Position numbers and translations under genes: made by a program. 51,096 nucleotides of DNA from an uncultured Lachnospiraceae bacterium (GTDB taxonomy: Bacteria > Bacillota > Clostridia > Lachnospirales > Lachnospiraceae): assembly GCA_910585345.1 (NCBI GenBank), contig CAJUDS010000017.1, forward strand, positions 1-51,096. Reading direction: 5' to 3'. The notes under the pieces were generated by a model, which was given only the letters and a program-made list of their open reading frames with translations, made no database searches and was not told the DNA's origin. The first letter of the stretch is position 1. Each line of letters opens with the position of its first letter. Positions 35,132 to 44,098 of this stretch are shown here, piece after piece.

Positions 35132-35134
35132 GGC
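35111..35134 (+). repeat. Perfect TTCG hairpin inserted at the S8 gene end
   Basis: GCCTCAAGTC (35111-35120), TTCG, GACTTGAGGC (35125-35134) form a perfect 10-bp stem with a stable tetraloop. Compared with R2-R4 this ~25-bp piece is extra. It supplies the last codons of the peptidase (SSLRT and TGA). There is no U tract, so it is not a classical terminator. Confidence 0.8.
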
Positions 35135-35177
35135 GGGATAGTCTGCCGGGGTAGAATAGTGTGATTTTTAGGGGAAT

Positions 35178-35219
35178 AAGCACTTTGTTTTGACATATAT
35201 ATTGTCGAATAAAGTGCTT
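35178..35219 (+). terminator. Long palindrome downstream of the S8 gene (possible terminator or recombination site)
   Basis: AAGCACTTT pairs with AAAGTGCTT (9 bp), and inside them TTTGACA pairs with TGTCGAA (one mismatch) around TATATAT. It stops short of a real U tract (CTTCTTG). A close copy lies beside R4 (50987 onward). It could terminate the S8 transcript, or serve as a recombinase core. Confidence 0.45.
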
Positions 35220-35407
35220 CTTGTACGTTGTTTGGATTTTATATAAATATTTGGTAGGGCTAAAACGAGTCATAATTTATAAATAGCATGGATTTTTCAG
35301 AATGGAAACAGAACTTATGTTCGAAACTAATGGAAAAAGTAAAAATAGTATGCTATACTTCTATATGAGTAATAAGATTATAATCAGTGCCATATGGGAG
35401 GAGAAGG

Positions 35408-36253
35408 ATGGGAAAAAATAAAGTAATTGTGGTGCAAAACATTAACGTTACTGTTTCAGAGGAAAATTTTGATGATTATATCTGTATTACTGATATTGCA
35501 AAAGCTAAAGTCGGTGAGTCTCGAGGAGCAGATGTAGTAAAAAACTGGATGCGAACCAGAGCAACTTTGGAATTTTTAGGTACGTGGGAGCAAATCTACA
35601 ATCCTGCTTTTAAAGTGGTCGAATTCGACCACTTTAAAAGCGAAGCAGGTTTACATACATTTGTATTAAGTGTTTCGGAATGGATTGAAAAGACAGAAGC
35701 AATAGGATTATTTGTGAAACGTGGAAAATATGGAGGAACGTATGCGCATAAAGATATTGCATTTGAATTTGCTTCAGCGATCAGCCCTGTTTTTAAACTA
35801 TATTTGATCAAAGAATTTCAAAGACTGAAAGAAGTGGAGAATGATGCAAAGAAAATTGAGTGGGATGCAAAAAGATTTCTGTCTAAAAACAATTATCTGA
35901 TTCAAACAGATGCAGTTAAAAATTACTTGATCCCGTCAGGAAATTATAAAGAAAATCTGGAGTGGCTGGCATATGCAGAAGAAGCGGATATTTTGAATGT
36001 TGCATTATTCGGATTTACTGCAAAAGCATGGAGGGATGAAAATCCTGAATTGGCAAAAAAGAATAATGTAAGAGATTTTGCTTCAATAAATGAACTTACA
36101 GTTTTGTCTAATTTGGAAACACATAATGCACAAATGATTCGTGAGGGTAGAAGTAAGGCAGAAAGATTTCAAATTTTAAAAGAGATTGCAGAATATCAGT
36201 TGAATATTCTTAAAGCGGCGGAAAAGATAAAATTGATTGAAGAACAAACATAA
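35408..36253 (+). CDS. KilA-N domain protein (cassette 1)
   Basis: A 281-aa protein with a KilA-N DNA-binding domain common in phages and mobile elements. Typical features are DDYICITDIAKAKVGESRGA, VVKNWMRTRATLEFLGTWEQ, the YNPAFKVVEFDHFKSEAG core and FVLSVSEWIEKTEAIGLFVK with YGGTYAHKDIAFEFASAISP. The C-terminal third is helical. GGGAGGAGAAGG just before ATG 35408 sets the start. It lies 43 bp upstream of the 1339-aa nuclease-NTPase gene and is probably its partner or regulator. A 34-bp perfect palindrome lies inside the coding sequence (35607-35640). Confidence 0.82.
   Translation: MGKNKVIVVQNINVTVSEENFDDYICITDIAKAKVGESRGADVVKNWMRTRATLEFLGTWEQIYNPAFKVVEFDHFKSEAGLHTFVLSVSEWIEKTEAIGLFVKRGKYGGTYAHKDIAFEFASAISPVFKLYLIKEFQRLKEVENDAKKIEWDAKRFLSKNNYLIQTDAVKNYLIPSGNYKENLEWLAYAEEADILNVALFGFTAKAWRDENPELAKKNNVRDFASINELTVLSNLETHNAQMIREGRSKAERFQILKEIAEYQLNILKAAEKIKLIEEQT
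35607..35640. repeat. 34-bp perfect palindrome inside the KilA-N gene
   Basis: CTTTTAAAGTGGTCGAA is followed immediately by its reverse complement, centred on GAATTC at 35621-35626. A further CTGC/GCAG lies just outside with a small offset. A perfect palindrome this long with no loop is not expected in coding DNA. Confidence 0.85.
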
Positions 36254-36296
36254 GAAATGTAGGTGATATATAGAATAAGATAAGTGAAGGTGAAGT

Positions 36297-39200
36297 ATGG
36301 ACAAAAGCAAATTTCAAAAATCTGATATGGGGGCGCAAGCAGCTTGGAAAGGATTTTCTTCCCAAACATTTTATATTGCTGCCAGATTGATTTCAGATGA
36401 GCAGGGGTATGAATATTACCCAGAAAACATTGAGGATTTAGTAGTGAAAAGGAATGGTATTATTGTTGAAGCAGTCCAAATCAAAAATATTTCTGCTGCT
36501 TTAACGCTTTCAAGCCTTGCATTGACTAAAACATCTACAGGTGGAGAAGGGTTTTTTAATCGTATGTGTAGTATACACATACAGAATCCCCTTTTTAATG
36601 ATATTAGGATTGTTCATTTTGGATATTTAGGAATTGAACTTCAAGAAGTCGTAAATAATAATGAAGAGACAAAAAAACGTTTATCAAATCGGCTTAAGGA
36701 AAAACATAATCTTACAGAAGAAGAGGCAGCTTGGCTGATAAATTCTATGACGTTTGAAAAGGCTGATATTGATGAGCTTAAGAAAAATATTTATTCACAA
36801 ATTAGTAGTTATGTTCCTGTTATGGCAGCACCTGACTTAGCACAGGAACTATTAATTCAATATATTGCAGAACTTTCTAGGACAAAAGGGTTTACTACTT
36901 TAGAGATATGGCGGGAAAAAGTACATAAGATAGGTGTTAGTGTTGCAGCGTTAGATGGCTTTTATAAAGAATACAATAAATCATTGGTATGTCTGAGTGA
37001 ACTTCAGATGAATGGTAGTCCAGAACAGCTTCAAGAAGAGTTTTTTCAAGGTGTATCTGCTCATCCTGCTCATATTCGTTTGGGATTAGATTTTAAGCGG
37101 AATTATTGGCTTCAGGAGATACAGGAAATTCTTGAAAATACAGGAGTTGCTTTAGTCAAAGGAGTTTCGGGGCAGGGGAAATCTGCACTGTGTTATCGTT
37201 ATTTGTTGGAAACATATCCCGAAGGGGTTGTATTTTGTATACGTGCCATTGCGACAGAAGGACAAGCTCAAAATTTAGTTTCAGCCTTAGATGGACTTGG
37301 AAAGTATAATAGAAATCTCATTATTTACATTGATGTTCAACCGGGAGAAACGCTTTGGGCCTTTTTATTGCAAGAATTACAATCGCGTGGATTAAAGATT
37401 CCCGTTCTGATTTCGATTCGTGATGAAGATTATAATATTACGCCTATAAATGGAAAAGCAATTAAATATGATGTTATTGAACTAGAATTGTCTGAAACAG
37501 AGGCGGAGCAAATTTACAATACACTTACCATTGGGTATCCTCATTCATCTCATAGAACTTTTGAGGAGGCATGGCAATCATTTGGGGGAGACGGACCATT
37601 AATTGAATTTGTATATCTGCTTACAAATAATCAAACTCTTACCAAGCGCCTTCAAAATCAGATTGATTTTTTATTGCAAGAGGGAATTTCAGATGAGTGG
37701 TTAGAATTGCTTCAATTAGTTTGTTACGCTGGGCGTCTGGGATGTGCTGTTGATTATTGTAAAATTAAGGAAGTGATAACATGTACTTCTATGCAAGCGG
37801 CTGTAAGACGTTTGAAAGATGAATATTTGATAAGAATCACTAATGATAATAAGATTGAAGCGCTTCACCCAATACGAGCCCAAATAGTTTATGATGTATT
37901 ACGTAATCAGATTTGTACGACTGCAAAAGACATTGTATTCAAGACACTTTCGTGTGTATCTTCAAAAAATGTAAGACTAATCTTAATGGATTATTTTTCG
38001 CAATATGAGTATAGGTTAGTTGAGATTCAGCAACTTGCCCAAATTTATTTTAGAGATTGGGTAGGATATGCAAATGCGATTAAGGCAATGCTTTGGCTAG
38101 ATGCAAAACGTTATGCTGATAATAATATGGATTTTATTCAGAGCTTTATTGAGCGGTATGGAAAAGGATGGTTTTGCTTTTTACCACGGGATCTTTCAGG
38201 AATAGAATGCCAAAATGAGCTTATAGCTGATAGTATGGCAGATATTGAAGTGTTTAGTAAAGCGGAGTTTCAGAAGATAATTGATGAAACAAAAAGTTCA
38301 CTTATATCCTTAGTGATTGACTATGAGGCAACAGATTGTTTTATCAGAAATTGTGTATATCCTGATGTATTGCCTGATTCAGATGAGCAAAGGGCATCAT
38401 TTGGATATGCGTTATTTTGGATGGCTAAACGTAATTTGGCTATAACGTTGTTGTTCAGTTCAAACGAAATAGTAAAGAGTGTTTGTACAGGTGAAATACA
38501 AAGCTGTGCAGATGCTATACGTGGACTTTTTGAACATCCGACATTGTCAGACAGTTATCAAAGTGCAGTGGAAGAAATTGTTAAGCGGTTAATTTTTGAA
38601 ATGAGAATTATCTATTTTTCTGTCACGGATGATGAGGTAAATTGTAAATTTGTACCCTCATTTTTGACGGGAGAAACTATTTCTGAAAATAAGAATGAGA
38701 ATCAATATTGGCGAATTAAAATGCTGAATATTCTTCAGCAAATTTATCCTGAGATGGAATATATTAATATTGAATTGATTGGTGTTGATCTTCTAACTGA
38801 TTTGGGAATTAAGACTATGGACGATAAACTGCATATCAATAAAAGCAATCGTCATAATAGCTGGACAACTGAGGTAAATGGATGGGTAAAAAATCGGATA
38901 GATTATGCCTTTCGCCCGATTTCGTGGAATCAATATGTCTCAGAAATTGATGAAATGAGGTGCAATGCTAATGAGTTAATTCAGGAGACGATCAAATTAA
39001 TTGATGATATTTACAAAAAAGGACATTTTACGAAAGATAGATGGAAGCGAATTGAAGAACGTATAAAAAATTTCAGAACTCATATATTTTCAGAAAACAG
39101 ATTGCCGTTTTTTGCGGTTGATCCCTATTGTCTTTATTCGGAAGGAAGTAGTAAGCAACCAATAGCAGAATATTTTCCAATGCAACAATTGCTTTCGGTT

Positions 39201-40316
39201 GGGAAATATGAAAAATTTAGAAAACTTTTGAATAGGGTATATGCGTCTCTAGACAATTTCTTTAACCAGTTTGCAGAGGTTTTATTGGTTAGAATTAATA
39301 AGCAGGATATGAATATTGTTAAGAATCCAAGACTTGCCATGTTCAATTTGTTTTCAGCAGCAAAAGATATAGTTGGTTTTCAACAAAATTATAAATTATT
39401 GTTTTCAAAATATAGTTCTTTAAGAGAAGCTTACGATCAACAAGAGCTTGAAAATATATTGATTTTAGTCAATGTCTGGCAATATGTGATTAGTAATCAG
39501 CCTAAGGGATATGCAATTGCTTATGATGCAAAAAGAAAATATCGAGGGGGAGTTAATTATTTCAATGACTCTCTTATGAAGATTACATTTGAAGCAAAAA
39601 ATAAACTTGTAAAATCTGGGCGATACGTGTATTTTATTGATGATTTTGATATTACATCAGAGAATACTCTTGAGAGCAAGTATTTAAATGTTGTGTTACA
39701 GATTAAGAACATCTTTAGCAGTGCTGTTCAGTTATCCAGTGATAGGTGGTATGTTGAAATACAGCCATTGGAATTTGTGTATGTTCCTGTAATATCAGGG
39801 GCGTACACTTCAATTGCCTTTACGATTCCATTTTATAAAGTTTTTGATACTGATGAATTGCACATAACAGATTCTATGTTTCCTTGTAGAATAGAAGATG
39901 AGCTGGCAGAGAGTATCATACTTGGGAAATCGCATAAAAAATGGATAGAGGCAATGCAGAAAATTGGCGCAATAAAGACCTATTTACGATGCTACTCTCA
40001 GGTTTTAAAGGTTTCTGTTGATGATGAATGTGCTGCCGGAACAGATGCATTTAAGAATGCGCTCTTGAAGCGCATAGAAATTATACATAAAGAATTAATA
40101 TCGTGTGAAATTTTAGTGGGGAAACTTATAGATAAGGCAACCGGACAAATTGTGAAGTTTTTAGAGATGATGAAATTATTTTTTGAATGCTTTGATGAAA
40201 TAAATGATTGCATTGCAAGTAATAGTGACCCGAGTGAAATTATACAGGCAATAGATAATGTCTTTACAGTGATGCTCCTTCTGCAACCATATGTAATTGA
40301 ACATGATTCTGAGTAA
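36297..40316 (+). CDS. Nuclease-STAND NTPase, Avs-like (cassette 1)
   Basis: A 1339-aa protein. Residues 1-70 show QAAWKGFSSQTFYIAARLI, then NIEDLVVKRNGIIVEAVQIK, a PD-(D/E)XK pattern (E-D, then E-x-V-Q-I-K) like the DUF4297/Cap4 dsDNA nucleases found at the N-terminus of Avs proteins. A STAND-type P-loop NTPase follows: Walker A GVSGQGKSA (about residues 288-296), Walker B NLIIYIDVQ (about 340-348) and a winged-helix-like part with EALHPIRAQIVYDVL near 522. The remaining ~800 residues are helical with no named repeats, expected to be the sensor. Avs proteins recognise phage proteins and then degrade DNA. Family membership is inferred from layout; the sensor looks novel. Confidence 0.72.
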   Translation: MDKSKFQKSDMGAQAAWKGFSSQTFYIAARLISDEQGYEYYPENIEDLVVKRNGIIVEAVQIKNISAALTLSSLALTKTSTGGEGFFNRMCSIHIQNPLFNDIRIVHFGYLGIELQEVVNNNEETKKRLSNRLKEKHNLTEEEAAWLINSMTFEKADIDELKKNIYSQISSYVPVMAAPDLAQELLIQYIAELSRTKGFTTLEIWREKVHKIGVSVAALDGFYKEYNKSLVCLSELQMNGSPEQLQEEFFQGVSAHPAHIRLGLDFKRNYWLQEIQEILENTGVALVKGVSGQGKSALCYRYLLETYPEGVVFCIRAIATEGQAQNLVSALDGLGKYNRNLIIYIDVQPGETLWAFLLQELQSRGLKIPVLISIRDEDYNITPINGKAIKYDVIELELSETEAEQIYNTLTIGYPHSSHRTFEEAWQSFGGDGPLIEFVYLLTNNQTLTKRLQNQIDFLLQEGISDEWLELLQLVCYAGRLGCAVDYCKIKEVITCTSMQAAVRRLKDEYLIRITNDNKIEALHPIRAQIVYDVLRNQICTTAKDIVFKTLSCVSSKNVRLILMDYFSQYEYRLVEIQQLAQIYFRDWVGYANAIKAMLWLDAKRYADNNMDFIQSFIERYGKGWFCFLPRDLSGIECQNELIADSMADIEVFSKAEFQKIIDETKSSLISLVIDYEATDCFIRNCVYPDVLPDSDEQRASFGYALFWMAKRNLAITLLFSSNEIVKSVCTGEIQSCADAIRGLFEHPTLSDSYQSAVEEIVKRLIFEMRIIYFSVTDDEVNCKFVPSFLTGETISENKNENQYWRIKMLNILQQIYPEMEYINIELIGVDLLTDLGIKTMDDKLHINKSNRHNSWTTEVNGWVKNRIDYAFRPISWNQYVSEIDEMRCNANELIQETIKLIDDIYKKGHFTKDRWKRIEERIKNFRTHIFSENRLPFFAVDPYCLYSEGSSKQPIAEYFPMQQLLSVGKYEKFRKLLNRVYASLDNFFNQFAEVLLVRINKQDMNIVKNPRLAMFNLFSAAKDIVGFQQNYKLLFSKYSSLREAYDQQELENILILVNVWQYVISNQPKGYAIAYDAKRKYRGGVNYFNDSLMKITFEAKNKLVKSGRYVYFIDDFDITSENTLESKYLNVVLQIKNIFSSAVQLSSDRWYVEIQPLEFVYVPVISGAYTSIAFTIPFYKVFDTDELHITDSMFPCRIEDELAESIILGKSHKKWIEAMQKIGAIKTYLRCYSQVLKVSVDDECAAGTDAFKNALLKRIEIIHKELISCEILVGKLIDKATGQIVKFLEMMKLFFECFDEINDCIASNSDPSEIIQAIDNVFTVMLLLQPYVIEHDSE

Positions 40317-40351
40317 ATTTAAGAAAAATAGACAGTTTGGAATTACATATA

Positions 40352-40530
40352 ACTTGACACTAATTTACCATCAATTTTACTCAAACTTAGCATTAATGTA
40401 CCATACGCCCCACGAAGTTATGCGGGTTTCAACGATTTTTGCTCTAAAAAAGCAAAAAAAGTTTATGACATTAACTTGACATACGCGGGGTATGGGCGCT
40501 TTGTGTGGAGGGGAGTCTGCCGGGATGATT
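40352..40530 (+). repeat. Repeat R2: cassette-end site between cassettes 1 and 2
   Basis: The left arm begins TTGACACTAATTTACCATCA. CATACGC occurs at 40402 and again at 40480, 78 bp apart. The inner stem TTTTTGCT/AGCAAAAA is at 40436-40458. The core GGGGTATGGG is at 40487, with one G missing relative to the others. Restoring it gives GYGALCVEGSLPG and TGA. The 270 bp from here to 40803 hold only a TATAAT at 40691 and a 5' leader; no gene is seen. Confidence 0.85.
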
Positions 40531-40803
40531 TTAAAATGGAATGAAAAGCTTGTATTTAATTTTAACGTTGGAAACGGTAATTGAATATGTGATTTTCGTC
40601 AATTGGAGGCTTCTTCTATATCCATAATATTTAGGGAAAGGCGAATAAAGGTAAAGAAATTTTCATAGTGTACAAAAATATTACGGTATGTATAATAGAA
40701 AGTGTAGGAATTTTCTAAGATAGGTATTCGTTTTAATAGGCAAATAAAAAACGAATTAGAATACCAGACATCAAAAGATAAAGAATGGAAGGCGGGGAAT
40801 TTT

Positions 40804-43677
40804 ATGGTTCATTCTGAGAAACTGGAAGAAACGACATTTTGGCATATCTATCAGGGAAAACTATTTAAAAATGAAAAACGAAGCAGCTGGGTAAAAGAGG
40901 TATATGAGGCAGCGGCAAAATATATGCTGGATGTTCGTCAGACATTTCAAAATTATACGTTGCATGATGCGACACATATATTGAATGTGCTGGATGCGAT
41001 GAGTGGATTGCTGGGAGATCAAATTGACCGATTGACTGTTGGGGAAATAGAATTATTGATCTTGTCTGCCTGTCTGCATGATTTAGGCATGGTTTATACC
41101 GACGAGGAAAGGCAGAGATGCTATCAGGATAAAGAGGCATGTAGGAAGTTTTTAAGAGAATACTGTCCGGAGTTGCTGGGGTGTCCGGTGTCAGAGTGGC
41201 CGGAGGATACCCGTAAGTGGTATCTTCGTACATTGCATCCCTTTCGTTTGCATGAGGTATTGCAAAATGAAGCATGGAAAGAACTGTTTGATAAGTGTCC
41301 TATGGAAGTGGTGCCGAAGCGTTATATGATAGCAGTTTGTCAGGCGCATGGTGAGAATCCGACAGAATTTATGCATAAAGAGGATTTACGTCATTTGGCG
41401 GCGAATGATGCGGAACCTTTATTTTGCGCACTTTTACTTCGACTGAGCGATTTGTTGGATTTTGATGATACGCGGGCGCCCAGAATATTATATCGTTATG
41501 TGGTTTGTAATGAGAAGAGCCGTGCCGAGTGGGACAAACACCAGGCATCAGCAGGCTTTCGTTATCCGGCATTACCTTCTGCGGACGACCTGCCTTATAA
41601 GGCAAGATGTACGAATCCGGGAGTGGAACACGCGGTCAGGGATTTTTTGGATTGGATTGACGAAGAATTGGGAAATTGTATTAAATTGCAAAAATATTGC
41701 CGGACAGGGTGGCAGCAGGAATTTCCTTTTCCAAGAGCGGTGGGAAGAGGCGAAATCGAGTCAGAGGGTTACATGAGTGGTGATTTCTGCCTGACCATGG
41801 ATCAGACACAGATTTTACAGCTTCTGACAGGGGAAAACCTATATGATAATACTGATGTTTTTATAAGGGAATTATTACAGAATGCAATCGATGCGTCTCT
41901 GCTTCGCGGGGAGATGGAGCCTGATTTCATTCCGGAGAATTCACGGATTGATTTATGGGAGTGGAATGATAGGGAAGGAAATATCTGGTTCCGCATAGAC
42001 GATCAGGGGACGGGAATGACATTAGGCATGCTGCAGCGTTACTTTTTGAAAGTGGGCAATTCTTATTATAATTCACGGGAACTAGAACGGGATTTGCGGG
42101 ATCATGGCAATTCAAAGAACTATAATGGGATCAGTCGATTTGGCATCGGTTTTTTGTCCAGTTTTCTCTGTGGGGACTATGCTGAGGTTTCTACCCTTTA
42201 TTTTGATACGGATAAAAACCGCAGGGAAGAAGCGATGGTCGAGTCCTATCAGACGATACATTATGGTCTGCGCTTACAGGTGACCGGATTGACTGGATAT
42301 TATACGTTGAAAAATCAGGCGAAGCATCATCAGGTGGATGGAGGCTTACCGGTACCGGGCGGGCTTGGTGCAGATGCGCTAAGTCATGTGGAAAGAGAAG
42401 GTTACCGTGCCACACCGGGCACATCTATTGTCATTCGGCTGGTACCGGGGAAATTGGGTGCATTGAATTTACGGGAGGCAGTAGAGAAGTACTTATGTGG
42501 GGCCAGAGTACCAGTATACTATAATAATGAGCGGATAGGACGAACTTATGGGGAAATCATGACGGAGGCGCATATAGCGGAGGGTGAGGAAATCTACGAG
42601 ATGTCCTCAGCAATAAAAGAACAGTTTGACCGTTGTTTCCCGGCTGTCCGTGGACAATATCCTAAAATATCAGTTTCCGTAATTCCATTGGATACGGAAG
42701 AAAATCAGGTGTTACCGGAACTTTCCGGAGTACTTATGAAATTTGATGTACATTTTGAACAGACACCACAGTGGAAGGTGAAAGATCAAACCTATGAAGT
42801 ACGTGAAAAGTTTACTATTAGGGAGAAGACGGTAAAAATAGGGTTTAGGAGCAGAAATAAAAGTAATATTAATGCTTTCAGTAAAAATTGGGAAAAGTTT
42901 AAGAAAAAATTTAATTTAAAAGAGGTTGCGGCTCTGGAGGAGGAATTTGCAAAATATGATGCCTGCCCCAAGGCGGAAGAGGTTGCAGAGATATGGGAAC
43001 CATTTTCTGATCAAATGGATTTATATGAAATGTGGAGAATTTATATTGATAGTCGGCAAGAGAAATGGATGGGCGTTTCTATCGCAGAAATCGCATGTTC
43101 TGATATTGTGCAGATATGCTCAGAACATGGGATAATGGTATTTGTGTATCAAGGGATTGTAGCCGGTGATTTGGTAAGATATCATTCTCTGAATGACTGC
43201 AATGTTGCTGTGTTTGTAATGGGAGATACATGGAAACCAATGGTGGACATTAGTCGTTCTAAAGTATCTGGCTTACCACTGATTACTTTAGTGGCAATTA
43301 ACGGTATTCTAAGTAAGTATCAGATGTTAGGCGCGGTAGGGATAGATTGGAGAGACTTAGAGGGGTGGGAAAGCAGTACTTTAAAAGAATGGAAGAAAAT
43401 AAAGGATTCTCAGTTGGGTAGATGGTTGAAGAAGAATCAGGAATCTCTTTTTACAGAGACTATGCGGAAGCTGCAAAAACCTTGTGGGGAGACTGAGAGT
43501 GATGATTTTTCTTTATATGGTTATAGTAAGTATACAGTTTTATATAAGTATTTGATGGTTTGGTTTCAGGAGGAATACCGATTGACAATTAATTATGAGG
43601 ACGGACAGGTGATTTCCTTTTGTGAAAAAGAGGGGAATGAGACTGACGAAACTTTCGATTTGTTTCCCCCCCCATGA
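40804..43677 (+). CDS. HD-domain/GHKL (Hsp90-like) ATPase fusion (cassette 2), frame ends at a C8 tract
   Basis: A 957-aa protein. Residues ~45-230 form an HD-type domain: NYTLHDATHILNVLDAMSGL, ACLHDLGMVY with the H-D pair near residue 90, and RLSDLLDFDDTRAP. Residues ~340-560 are a GHKL/Hsp90-type ATPase: VFIRELLQNAIDASLL (about 354), DDQGTGM (about 400) and ISRFGIGFLSSF (about 444). The C-terminal third is unassigned. The frame closes just after eight C (43666-43673) with TFDLFPPP and TGA. In the frame reached by nine or six C, the sequence continues for 105 conserved-looking residues, so the intact protein is probably ~1060 aa. The architecture is suited to sensing and conformational switching. 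Defence function is inferred from neighbours. Confidence 0.75.
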   Translation: MVHSEKLEETTFWHIYQGKLFKNEKRSSWVKEVYEAAAKYMLDVRQTFQNYTLHDATHILNVLDAMSGLLGDQIDRLTVGEIELLILSACLHDLGMVYTDEERQRCYQDKEACRKFLREYCPELLGCPVSEWPEDTRKWYLRTLHPFRLHEVLQNEAWKELFDKCPMEVVPKRYMIAVCQAHGENPTEFMHKEDLRHLAANDAEPLFCALLLRLSDLLDFDDTRAPRILYRYVVCNEKSRAEWDKHQASAGFRYPALPSADDLPYKARCTNPGVEHAVRDFLDWIDEELGNCIKLQKYCRTGWQQEFPFPRAVGRGEIESEGYMSGDFCLTMDQTQILQLLTGENLYDNTDVFIRELLQNAIDASLLRGEMEPDFIPENSRIDLWEWNDREGNIWFRIDDQGTGMTLGMLQRYFLKVGNSYYNSRELERDLRDHGNSKNYNGISRFGIGFLSSFLCGDYAEVSTLYFDTDKNRREEAMVESYQTIHYGLRLQVTGLTGYYTLKNQAKHHQVDGGLPVPGGLGADALSHVEREGYRATPGTSIVIRLVPGKLGALNLREAVEKYLCGARVPVYYNNERIGRTYGEIMTEAHIAEGEEIYEMSSAIKEQFDRCFPAVRGQYPKISVSVIPLDTEENQVLPELSGVLMKFDVHFEQTPQWKVKDQTYEVREKFTIREKTVKIGFRSRNKSNINAFSKNWEKFKKKFNLKEVAALEEEFAKYDACPKAEEVAEIWEPFSDQMDLYEMWRIYIDSRQEKWMGVSIAEIACSDIVQICSEHGIMVFVYQGIVAGDLVRYHSLNDCNVAVFVMGDTWKPMVDISRSKVSGLPLITLVAINGILSKYQMLGAVGIDWRDLEGWESSTLKEWKKIKDSQLGRWLKKNQESLFTETMRKLQKPCGETESDDFSLYGYSKYTVLYKYLMVWFQEEYRLTINYEDGQVISFCEKEGNETDETFDLFPPP
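43666..43673. repeat. C8 homopolymer at the end of the HD-GHKL gene
   Basis: Eight C between TGTTT and ATGATG. A change of +1 (C9) or -2 (C6) fuses the 957-aa frame with the 105-codon frame downstream. Such tracts slip readily during replication and act as phase-variation switches in other genes. Confidence 0.85.
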
Positions 43678-43991
43678 TGTTTTGTGCAGCCGCGAGTGAC
43701 CAGAGCCGTCAATATATTTGCAGTGCAAATTATAACACGCGGAGAGGCATTACGGCTGACCACCCGTTTATCGTAGGGTTGTTGAATAATGCGGCACAGC
43801 TCAGTCGGTATTATCAAAGACAATTTCAACAGATTGTGAATTGTCTTTGTGAAAGTAGTGCAGAAATTATAGTGGAGGAATGTAATCGCATCCGTGAGCA
43901 GTTAATTGCCTTTCCGGAGTGTTATGGCGTAGATGTAAGTTCGTTTCCGCAATTGTGTCTGGATGATTTCTGGTCAATGGGAGAAGACTGA
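43674..43991 (+). CDS. Detached C-terminal part of the HD-GHKL protein
   Basis: 105 codons open directly after the C8 tract. The sequence RRGITADHPFIVGLLNNAAQ, SRYYQRQFQQIVNCLCES and VDVSSFPQLCLDDFW looks like the helical C-terminal end seen in large HD-GHKL proteins, not an independent protein. There is no ribosome site before ATG 43674. It is best read as the out-of-frame tail of the upstream gene. As sequenced it is probably not translated unless the ribosome slips on the C tract. Confidence 0.65.
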   Translation: MMFCAAASDQSRQYICSANYNTRRGITADHPFIVGLLNNAAQLSRYYQRQFQQIVNCLCESSAEIIVEECNRIREQLIAFPECYGVDVSSFPQLCLDDFWSMGED

Positions 43992-44098
43992 AAAAAGCTG
44001 TATTTTGGGTATCATATAAAAGAAAATGCCAATGAATGATGGATGATTTTATGTTATCATTTAATGACGGCATGTCATAGAGAAAGGAGGCGGCAGGG

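Larger units (their letters stand above)
35089..35219 (+). repeat. Repeat R1: chromosomal core at the S8 gene end plus downstream palindrome
   Basis: The core GGGGTATGGGGCG at 35089 is followed by TGTGTGT and, after a 25-bp insertion, AGTCTGCCGGGGTAGAATAG. The right part GGGGAATAAGCACTTTG and onwards to 35219 recurs next to R4. R1 lacks the ~130-bp left arm, because here the left side is the coding sequence of the peptidase. Confidence 0.8.

Noticed and set aside
40297..40479. 60-codon frame across repeat R2
   Set aside because: It overlaps the end of the STAND gene and runs through the recombination arm, with no ribosome site.
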